From: Roseiarcus sp963820095
GTDB taxonomy: Bacteria; Pseudomonadota; Alphaproteobacteria; Rhizobiales; Beijerinckiaceae
DNA: 64,000 bases
Assembly: GCA_963820095.1 (NCBI GenBank)
Contig: CAWFZA010000021.1
Location: 62,001 to 126,000, forward strand
Reading direction: 5' to 3'
In this document: piece by piece, positions 1 through 7,953 of the stretch
How the letters are laid out: every line of letters starts with the position of its first letter
Position numbering within the stretch: position 1 is the stretch's first letter
Translations under genes and position numbers: made by a program
The notes under the pieces: model-generated
Seen by the model: the letters and a program-made list of their open reading frames with translations, nothing else
The model's database searches: none
Told to the model about the DNA's origin: nothing

Positions 1-559
1 ATCCGGGAGCCGCCTCATGGGAGAGCGCGCGGATGTCAAAAACCGGCTGCGACGGACTGATCCGTTCGGGGAAGCAAGTCTCCTCCTCGCGACCGTCGAC
101 ATGCGTGACCTTGAGTTTCTGTCCGGCAAGTCGGGCAGGATGCAGGACCACGAAGCCAGTGCGATTGGTCATGAAATCGGTCTCCGGCGTCGCAACCGCA
201 TCGAAGACGAGCGCGCCGTCGCTCGACCCGGTGATGCGAGCTTCGTACCGGAGCCGCTGATTGGCGTCCGCGCACAGCGCTTTGTATTCTACAGTGAAGC
301 TTCCCGCTCCTTCCGTGACCGACAGAGCATCGATCCGCGCCGTGTATGTTCCCCAGTTCTGATCACGAACCAGAAAGGCTACGCCGCGAAGCGCCTCGAC
401 GCCGTTGAAAGCGATATAGCGCAATTGGCCATTTTCCAACTCCGCCGTGAGCGGACCGGCGGTGAGCGTTCGGCTCGGCGCATCGATTTCTTCGGTTCCG
501 CAGAGCTTGACCGATCGAGAAGGCGCTGGGCTCTTGCTTGCGCTTGTCATCGCGGTCAT
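1..559 (-). CDS. Partial protein of a sugar ABC operon, possibly D-apionate lactonase-like
   Basis: An open frame starts at ATG 559-557 and runs off the left edge without a stop, so only about 186 N-terminal residues are visible. The start overlaps the stop of the upstream ABC ATPase gene in an ATGA arrangement, so the two are translationally coupled in one operon. The visible part has no signal peptide or membrane segment. It is predicted beta-rich, with segments such as RYIAFNGVEALRGVAFLVRD and NWGTYTARIDAL. This resembles, from memory, the N-terminal domain of D-apionate lactonase (ApnL), which opens apionolactone in apiose catabolism. That would suit the sugar-importer context. The gene is well supported; the function is tentative. 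Confidence 0.6.
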   Translation of the reverse strand, partial: MTAMTSASKSPAPSRSVKLCGTEEIDAPSRTLTAGPLTAELENGQLRYIAFNGVEALRGVAFLVRDQNWGTYTARIDALSVTEGAGSFTVEYKALCADANQRLRYEARITGSSDGALVFDAVATPETDFMTNRTGFVVLHPARLAGQKLKVTHVDGREEETCFPERISPSQPVFDIRALSHEAAPG

Positions 560-1659
560 CCTGGCAAAGCCATTCCCGTACCGGCGTCGAACAGGACTGC
601 GCGACGCAAGTTGATGTCGAACTGAATCCGCTCCCCCGCTCGACTAACGTCCTGGGTCGGCAGTTCGGCGATCGCAGGCTGCCCGCCGAGTCTGAATGTC
701 GCATAACTGCGCGAGCCTGTCGGCTGCACGAGTTCAATCTCCGATTCGACGCGCGCCTGGTCGTCGGCCACGGCGTCAGCGGTCGCGCGCCTGACGTGCT
801 CTGGCCTGAACCCGAGGATCACCTCCGCGTTTTGGGCCGCCTTCGAACCGGATCCTTGCGGCAAGGCGAGGATTGGGCCGCCATTATTGAGCTTCACCCG
901 CGATCCTCCCGCTGTCCGCTCGAATTTGCCTTTGACGAAGTTCATCCGTGGCGATCCGAGGAAACCCGCGACAAATAATGTCGCCGGCCGTTCGAAGAGA
1001 TCGAGCGGCGAGCCCTGCTGCTCGATCGTACCGTCGCGTAACAGGACGATGCGGTCGGCGAGCGTCATCGCCTCGACCTGATCGTGGGTGACATAGATCA
1101 TTGTTGTCGCGACTTCCTGGTGAAGGCGCTTGATCTCGCCGCGCATCTCGTCTCTGAGCTGTGCGTCGAGATTGGACAGCGGTTCGTCGAACAGGAAGAC
1201 GCGTGGATTGCGCACCATTGCCCGCCCGATCGCAACGCGCTGACGCTGGCCGCCGGAGAGCTGGCGCGGATAGCGACCGAGAAGGGCGCGCACGCCCAGC
1301 ATGCCGGCAACGCGGTTCACCCGCTCTTCGATCTCCGGTTTGGGCATGCGGCGTGCGCGCAGACTGAGAGAAATATTGCCGAATACCGTCATGTGCGGAT
1401 AGAGCGCGTAGTCCTGGAACACCATCGCCACGTCACGGTCGCGTGGACGCAGGTGATTGACGATCTCGCCGCCGATTTCGATATCTCCCGAGTCGGCGTC
1501 TTCAAGTCCAGCTATCGTGCGCAGGAGCGTACTCTTGCCGCACCCGGACGGTCCGACCAGCACCGTGAATTCGCCGTCCGGGATGTCGAGATCGACGCCT
1601 CGGACAGCTTGAACCGAGCCGTAGCTCTTGTGAAGGGCGCCGATTCTGACGTTCGCCAT
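556..1659 (-). CDS. Carbohydrate ABC transporter ATP-binding protein (UgpC/MalK type)
   Basis: This is the cytoplasmic ATPase of a sugar-type importer, 367 residues, the usual length of the MalK/UgpC family. Visible motifs are Walker A GPSGCGKSTLL near residue 37, the ABC signature LSGGQRQRVAIGRAM near 134, Walker B VFLFDEPLSNLDAQLR just after it, and the switch histidine in YVTHDQVEAM. The C-terminal 130 residues form the TOBE/OB regulatory domain typical of MalK-like proteins. It lies 14 bases downstream of the permease genes and overlaps the next gene by 4 bases. Substrate cannot be read from the sequence; sugar or polyol is inferred from the family. Confidence 0.95.
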   Translation of the reverse strand: MANVRIGALHKSYGSVQAVRGVDLDIPDGEFTVLVGPSGCGKSTLLRTIAGLEDADSGDIEIGGEIVNHLRPRDRDVAMVFQDYALYPHMTVFGNISLSLRARRMPKPEIEERVNRVAGMLGVRALLGRYPRQLSGGQRQRVAIGRAMVRNPRVFLFDEPLSNLDAQLRDEMRGEIKRLHQEVATTMIYVTHDQVEAMTLADRIVLLRDGTIEQQGSPLDLFERPATLFVAGFLGSPRMNFVKGKFERTAGGSRVKLNNGGPILALPQGSGSKAAQNAEVILGFRPEHVRRATADAVADDQARVESEIELVQPTGSRSYATFRLGGQPAIAELPTQDVSRAGERIQFDINLRRAVLFDAGTGMALPG

Positions 1660-1673
1660 GGTGTGAGTTCAGT

Positions 1674-2526
1674 TCATCCTCTGACGGCGCCCATGGTGAG
1701 CCCGCGCACCAGATGGCGTTGGACCAGCATGCCGAGAACAATGGACGGCGCGAGTGAGGTCGTGGCGAGCGCACAGGCTTCGCCGTATTGCGCGCCCTGA
1801 AAGCCGAGGAAAGCGCGAAAGATGGTCGGCAGCGTGAAGGCGTGGCGGCTCGTGAGGATGAGCGCGAAGAAGAACTCTGTCCACACCGCGATGAAGACGA
1901 AAACGGCGGCCGCGGCGACGCCGGGCGCGGCGAGCGGAGTCGCGACCATCCAGAAGGTCTGCCAGCGGCTGAGGCCGTCGACCCACGCCGCTTCCTCAAG
2001 CGACTTGGGCAACTGTCGGAAATAGGCGTACATCATCCATACCGACAGCGGCAGCGTCATGAATGTGTAGGCGAGGACAAGGCCGGTAAGCGTGTCGTAG
2101 AGACCCCAGGTCCGAAATAGAAGGAAGATCGGCAGTACGATCGCCACCGGCGGCAGGAAGCGCTGGGAGAGGACCCAAAGGGCCAGATGTCGTCCGCCCG
2201 TGTTGAAGCGCGCGAGGCTGTAGCCCATCATCGTGCCCATCAGAAGTCGAGAGCAGGGTCGCGGCGGACGCGATGATCAGGCTGTTGATGAGCCCCTGCA
2301 ATCCCCGATAGGAGAAGAGCGCCGCCGTGTAATGCACGATCGTCGGCTTTGCCGGGAACCAGACCGGCGGCGTCGTCAGGTAGTCGCTGCTCGGCTTGAT
2401 TGAGGTGATGGCGACCCAATAGAGCGGCACAAGAACAAAAATAACAAACAGCCCAATCGTCAAAACGCGCGCCAAGGCGGCCCGCACGCTTCGCACCCTC
2501 GGAGAAGGGAGCGCCGTCGCCATCAT
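1674..2526 (-). CDS. Carbohydrate ABC transporter permease, MalG type (frameshifted)
   Basis: Inner-membrane permease of the sugar importer, about 283 residues once a frameshift is repaired. The N-terminal part (MMATALPSPRV onward) holds the first membrane helix and the extracytoplasmic loop. The C-terminal part holds the EAA loop (EEAAWVDGLSRWQTF), which docks on the ATPase, and the remaining helices. The two parts are joined near 2244-2246, where one extra base (CTCTCGACTTCTG instead of CTCTCGACTCTG) breaks the frame. The start codon overlaps the stop of the MalF-type gene (ATGA). A sequencing error is the likeliest cause because everything else in the operon looks functional. Confidence 0.85.
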
Positions 2527-3456
2527 GCCGTCTCCGCTTTCAAAAGACGCCGCACGAGCGCGATGATCACGGCCGACAGAAGAATGAGAAACATCCAGCT
2601 CCCCGCAGTCGCCATCGACAGGTGAAACTGTTGGAACCCAATCTGGTAGAGATAGAAGGAAGTTGTGTAGGTCGATGTGCCTGGACCGCCCCCGGTCAGC
2701 ATGAAGATGACGTCGAACAGCTTCACCGCATCGAGCAAGCCGGAGTGTGACGGCGAGCAGCATGACCGGAGCGAGGTGTGGAAGCGTCACATAGAGAAGG
2801 GTCTGGACCGCGCCGACGCCGTCGAGTTCCGCCGCCTCGTAGATATGAGGCGGGATGGCCGCCAACCCCGCCAGCAGGATGACGAACATGAACGGCGTCC
2901 ATTGCCAGACGTCGGCCAGCACGATCGAGAAATAGACCCAGGGAACTTCGCCGACCCAGCTGATTTCGACCTGGCGCCCAAGCAACTGGCTCAGCAGGTA
3001 GTCGGCGGGACCGAAGGGCCTTTGCAGGAAAAGCGCCCACGACTGGCCGACGATGACCGGGCTGATGAAAAGGGGAATGATGAGGATCGACATGACGATC
3101 CCTCGCCCCCGGAACGTCTTCACCATCGCCAGGGCGAGCGCCAGACCAAGAACGAACTCGATGGCTACGACCGTGATCGACAACGCGACGGTCACGCCGA
3201 GCGACGTCCAGGCCAGCGGATCGTCGATGATCTGTTGGAAATTCTGCAGCCCGACGAAGGCGTGGCCAGGAATCTGGAAGTCGTAATTGACGAAGGCGAC
3301 CCACAGCGAGAACAGGAGCGGGTAGATCGAAAACGCCAGGATGATGAGAACTGCTGGCGCGACCATCAGCCATTTGAAATGGCGATCGCCCCAGGCTGCA
3401 GCGCGTCCTCGCCGAATCGGGGAAGCTAGGGAAGTGGCGGTCGCAGTCTGACTCAT
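2523..3456 (-). CDS. Carbohydrate ABC transporter permease, MalF type (frameshifted)
   Basis: First permease of the importer, about 311 residues with one frameshift. Start chosen at ATG 3456 (MSQTATATSLASP); the longer upstream extension overlaps the binding-protein gene region and lacks family character. Six hydrophobic segments and the EAA loop (YEAAELDGVGAVQTL) are visible. One extra base near 2738 (CGGCTTGCTCGAT where CGGCTGCTCGAT is expected) throws the reading frame. Reading resumes with LLDAVKLFDVIFMLTGGGPG, the conserved family motif. The gene sits between the binding protein and the MalG-type permease. Confidence 0.85.
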
Positions 3457-3577
3457 GATTGTTTTGTTCGAATTCAAGCTCGGCGCTGGGCTTACCAGCG
3501 GGGGTAGGAGCCGCGACCGTTTGATCTGGCCGCGCAACAATCTGCAAAAGCGCGCGGCCAGAGCTTCTTGAGCCGCC

Positions 3578-5261
3578 TCAGGTTATGTGCACCGCCTGAC
3601 CGATCTTTTCGATTGTGTGGTCTGCGTAGCTGCCCGGAATCTTCGAGGAATTCCTGATAGGCCGCCTTTTGCGCCGGCACGCCGAGTCTCTGGGTGGACG
3701 CATCCCACTCGGCGGACGCCTTCTGCAAGGCCGCCTTCGGATCTTGCCCGCCCCACACCGCCGAGCACATCCGGTCGATAGAGAGAGCATAGTCCTGCCA
3801 GCCCGGCATGATCATGTCGACGACGCCGCTGTTGGCGCATTCGCAAAGGGTGACCAGATATTCCCTGGCGGACGGCCATAGCGCTCGATACTCGTCGGAC
3901 TTGTAGGTCGACAGCCGATAGGGATCGCGAAGCGTATAGGGGAGCATGGTGCGCACGAGGGAGAGCGGCGGTGCAGTGACCCACTGCATGAAGAGATAGG
4001 CCGCTTCTTCGTTGTTTGACCCGGCCGCGAGCGCCCGCACGTAACCCGAGGCCATTTCGCCATTGCTGCCGGGCACCACGGCGTAACCAACCTTGTCGGC
4101 GATCGTCGAGGCGGGAATGAAGTTGATCGCCTTGTCGCGCTGGGCGTAGTTGGACGACATCCGGCCGGTAGGCGGCCAAGAGAAGATCATCGCAACCTTG
4201 CCCTGCAGCCAGGCGGCCCACAGCGCGACTGCGTCGAGATCGTTGTTGCCGGGCATCGAGGCCTTGTTCTGGGCGATCATTTGATTGAGCGTGGTCTCGC
4301 CCGCAGGGGTCGTCAGTTGGGCCTTCATGTCCGCGTCGAAGAATTTTCCTCCATTGGCGCGGAACTGCTGGAGGAAGCTGAACTGGTTGCCGGGACTGCC
4401 GAACTTGCGGAAATGAGCCGCGCCATAGATATTTGGCGCGAGTTGGTCGGTGATGAATTGCGCCACCTGCGCATAATCGTCCCATGTCGTCGGAACGGCC
4501 AGAGGCTTGCCGAACTTAGCTTGGTAAGCCGCTTTCAGCTTCGGGTCGTCGAATACGTCTTTGCGGTAGTAAAGAGCAAACTGATCGCCGTCGTCGAACA
4601 CGCCCCATTGCTTACCTTTATACGTCGTGATCGACTTGTACAGCGGGTGGTAGTCGTCCAGGTCGGCCTTATTCATGTACTTGGCGACATAGTCGTCGAT
4701 CGGCAAAATGACGCCGCCATTCGCGAGAGCAGGAATCCAAGCCGGCTCGATGTCAAGGACGTCGTATGCGCCGGAGCCCGCTATGTGTTCGGCGATCGGC
4801 TTCGAATACTGATCGGGATGCGGGAGCTCAACCACGTTGAAATTGACGCCGGTCAACGCTTGCCACAGAGGCCCGGAGAAGTTCTTCGGCTCGAGTGCCT
4901 GAAGCCCCGCCTCATAGGTCAGGTTGAGCGTGACACCCTTGTCCTTGTATTGCTGGGCCGCCTGTACCGCGCGATAGGCTGAGCCGTCTGTCGGGCCCTC
5001 GGTCGACGCCTTCACGGCTGCAGCCTGAGCTTGACCAAGCGGGGTGCTCTTGTCGGCGAGCTCGACCTTCGAGACGTCCGCCATCGCTGCCCAAGCCTTC
5101 GATCCGGAGGCGGTGTAGCCCAAGCCCGGCAGCATTGCAGCTCCGCCAAGGAGCATGAACCTCGTCAGGAACTCGCGCCGCGATGTGTCGCCTCTAAGCC
5201 ACGCGTCAACCTCTTCCGATAGTCCGGCGTTGAATTCGCGCCGTTCACGCTCATCCGTCAT
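3578..5261 (-). CDS. Extracellular solute-binding protein, family 1, Tat-exported (frameshifted at 3' end)
   Basis: Periplasmic sugar-binding component of the ABC importer, about 560 residues. The N-terminus carries a twin-arginine signal (TSRREFLTRF followed by a hydrophobic stretch ending around AWAAMA), so export in folded form by Tat is expected. The body is a family 1 binding protein. One extra base near 3642 shifts the frame close to the C-terminus. Repairing it gives the ending PGSYADHTIEKIGQAVHIT and a stop at 3578; unrepaired translation runs on to 3492 with an unrelated tail. It lies downstream of the ABM-domain gene and upstream of the permeases. Confidence 0.88.
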
Positions 5262-5389
5262 TGGGCTTCCTCCCTCGATGCCCGCCGGCGACGTATGCGC
5301 CGGTCGTGCTGTTCGTGCCTAGCTCACGGCCCACACCACCGATGTGGGGTGTCAGTGTGGCGCCGGTGGCCACGTGGAAATCTCATCGC

Positions 5390-5691
5390 TCATCGCCATT
5401 TTTGCGGAGAAGCAAGGCGCCTGCGGGAGCGTTCTTCAATCCGGTCCTCGACCGCGCCAGCGAAGCTTAGGCAATGGCTCGAGACGAGGTGTTCGTCGGA
5501 TGCAGCCTGATCCTCGTAGATTCCACGGAGAACGAAGCGCCGCAGGTCCTCTGACTCGACGAGCAGGTCGAAAGGCTTGCAACCCGTTTCGCGCTCCAGT
5601 GAAACGTTCACGTTGCGGCAATCAGATCACGAAATTGCGCAAGCAACCAAGGTTTCACCAGGAATTCGACAAGCACGACAAGGGGCCGCAT
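5390..5691 (-). CDS. Antibiotic biosynthesis monooxygenase (ABM) domain protein (frameshifted)
   Basis: Small protein of about 100 residues. It begins at ATG 5691 behind a strong ribosome-binding site (GGAGGAATC then ATG). The first 27 residues (MRPLVVLVEFLVKPWLLAQF...) run into an early TGA because one base is missing near 5612. The other frame continues with SLERETGCKPFDLL and RRFVLRGIYEDQAASDEHL, the ABM/quinol-monooxygenase pattern of a small ferredoxin-like dimer. It is the first gene of the sugar-transport operon, 128 bases before the binding protein. A role in oxidising a quinol or sugar-derived compound is only inference. Confidence 0.72.
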
Positions 5692-5847
5692 GATTCCTCC
5701 TCCCGACGTACTTGTCACCCATTAGCGCATTTGGAAAGCGAAGGTACACGACGCCCGAGCGCTGTCAAACGCGGAACTGCCGCCGCCTCATCCTTCAGGC
5801 CTATCGGGAAATCCGCGGATAGTGTTGAACTCGGATTTTCCGGTCGA

Positions 5848-7953
5848 TCACTCGCCGCGGCGCCTTACGCCGCCGCTCTCCTTCACCCAGGCGAGGGTCA
5901 CCACGCCAAGCAGCACCGCTAGCCCAAAGAACCCCGATGCAAGGGAAGTCGAGCGAGCGCCGATCAATTCGGTCGATCCGGTGCGCTTGATGCCGATATA
6001 GTCGCCGCCGCCGTAGCTCGGCGACGGATTCAAGCCGACGACACGCGGCATGTCGACCGCGCCGCCCGATCCCGCCGCGATACGACGCGTCGTGCCGCCG
6101 GTCGCCTCGGCGATCGAGCGAAGCTTTTCGGTCGTCGAGACGACATCCCGCATTTCGAGCGGATTCTCCTGGCCGACGTTAACCAGCGCGACATGTTCGC
6201 CGTCCTCGGCGCGATAAAGGCCGTATCGGCTCACGGTTACATGTGCGCGGCTGAGACCGGGCGCGTAGGGCTTGAGATCGAGCTTGGTCTTCGAGGCATC
6301 CGGCGCGACGAGATAGGTGTCTCGCGCCGCCCCGCTGACGCTCTGCCGCTCGACCGTGACCTCGCGCCCCTTGGCGCTGGCGCGTAAGGCCTCTTCTTCC
6401 AGATCGGGCTCCTTCATCAGCCAATGCGCCACCCGCCGCAACAAGTCGAGGTACGGTCCACCCCCGTCATAGCCCCGCGCCCAGAGCCACATCTGGTCGC
6501 TCAACAGCAGTCCGACCCTCCCCTTGTCAACTCGCGACAGCACGAGCAAAGGCTTCTCGTCCGCCCCAGTCATCACCGTCATGCCGCTCGTCGGCCTCGC
6601 GCCGACGATTCGGAACCACCGCCCCCAGTTGGGCTGACCATTGTTGGCGTCGAAACCGTTCAGTCCCCGGGTCACCGGGTGGCGCTGGCCCTCCTCGGAA
6701 ACCCGGGCGCGATACGGGGCCTCGACGTCATCGCCGCTGGGTTCGGCGGGCGAAATGCTGCCGAGCGGCGAATAAAAAAGACCATCGGGGGTGGAGAATT
6801 CCGGTCCCTCCGCCATCAGCAAGGCGCCGCCATTGCGCACATAGTTGGCGATGTTCTCTAGGTAGATGTACGGCAGGATCGACTGCTGGGCGTAGCGATC
6901 GAAGATGATGAGGTCGAAGTCCTTGATCTTGCGGCCGAACAAATCCGCAACAGGAAAGGCGATGAGAGACAATTCATTGATTGGCGTGCCGTCGGCGCCT
7001 TTCTCCGGCGGGCGCAGAATTGTGAAATGCACGAGATCGACGTTGGCGTCGGACTTCAAGAGATTGCGCCACATCCGCTCGCCCGGGTGCGGCTTGCCGG
7101 AGACCAGCAACACCCGGAGCTTATCACGCACGCCCTCGATGTTGACCACGGCGCGATTGCTGTCGGCGGCAATTTCGCCTTCGACTGCCGCGACTTCGAG
7201 TTCGATCACGTTCGGGCCTGGATGGTCGATCGGCGCCTTCACATCGACCTGCTCCCCGACCTTGGTGTCGATCGTGGCAATCGTCTCGCCGTCGCGGCGC
7301 ACCGTGAGCTTGACTGGCTCGCCGTGGTCGGCGCTGTCCAGCACGCGGGCCCTGATGACCTGATCTTTACCCACGATGCCGTAGCGCGGCGCCTCGACCA
7401 GCTCGATACGCCGTTGCCGCTCGCCTTCGTGGCCGGTGATCAAGACATGCAACGGCGCGTCGAAGCCAAGCGCAGCCGCAGACTTCGGAACGTCATGCGC
7501 GTCGCCGTCGGTGATCATGATCGCGCCGCCAACCCTCTCGGGCGGCGCATCGGAAAGGGCGCCGCGAAGAGCCGCGAAGAGTTTGGTCCCTTCGGTTTCG
7601 GATTCGTCGCGTGAGGTTTCGACGAGCCGAAGGTCGACGTCTCCGAGCGCCTTGAGCCGCGCCTCGAGTTCGTCGCGCGCTTTGTCCGTCTGCTGGGGCC
7701 GCTCGCCAATGTCCTGGCTCTCGGAACGGTCGACCACTACGGCGACAATGTCCTTGAGCGGACGGCGGTTTTCCTGAACGAGATTGGGGTCACAGATGGC
7801 GAGCAGCAGGAGCGCCATGCTCAGGGCGCGCAGCCACGCGCCGCGGACGCCTCGCCAAACGAGCGCTGCGGAGACCGCGAGCGCCACGCCCCCGAGGGCG
7901 TAGACCGCAGGCCATGGGAGGAAGGGAGAAAGGGCGATCGACCAGGCGCTCAA
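5848..7953 (-). CDS. Membrane protein with glutamine amidotransferase-like domain (MoxR/DUF58 operon)
   Basis: 701-residue membrane-anchored protein. Two hydrophobic helices lie in the first 55 residues and one near the C-terminus (SGFFGLAVLLGVVTLAW). Between them is a large periplasmic part with a VWA-like stretch (VAVVVDRSES) and a GATase-1-like region (LIIFDRYAQQSILPYIYLE, GGALLMAEGPEF). The catalytic Cys-His pair of true amidotransferases is not apparent. It overlaps the preceding DUF4159 gene by 4 bases and is the last gene of a four-gene operon with a MoxR ATPase, common in Hyphomicrobiales. Such operons are linked to envelope or protein-complex maturation; the exact job is unknown. Confidence 0.85.
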   Translation of the reverse strand: MSAWSIALSPFLPWPAVYALGGVALAVSAALVWRGVRGAWLRALSMALLLLAICDPNLVQENRRPLKDIVAVVVDRSESQDIGERPQQTDKARDELEARLKALGDVDLRLVETSRDESETEGTKLFAALRGALSDAPPERVGGAIMITDGDAHDVPKSAAALGFDAPLHVLITGHEGERQRRIELVEAPRYGIVGKDQVIRARVLDSADHGEPVKLTVRRDGETIATIDTKVGEQVDVKAPIDHPGPNVIELEVAAVEGEIAADSNRAVVNIEGVRDKLRVLLVSGKPHPGERMWRNLLKSDANVDLVHFTILRPPEKGADGTPINELSLIAFPVADLFGRKIKDFDLIIFDRYAQQSILPYIYLENIANYVRNGGALLMAEGPEFSTPDGLFYSPLGSISPAEPSGDDVEAPYRARVSEEGQRHPVTRGLNGFDANNGQPNWGRWFRIVGARPTSGMTVMTGADEKPLLVLSRVDKGRVGLLLSDQMWLWARGYDGGGPYLDLLRRVAHWLMKEPDLEEEALRASAKGREVTVERQSVSGAARDTYLVAPDASKTKLDLKPYAPGLSRAHVTVSRYGLYRAEDGEHVALVNVGQENPLEMRDVVSTTEKLRSIAEATGGTTRRIAAGSGGAVDMPRVVGLNPSPSYGGGDYIGIKRTGSTELIGARSTSLASGFFGLAVLLGVVTLAWVKESGGVRRRGE

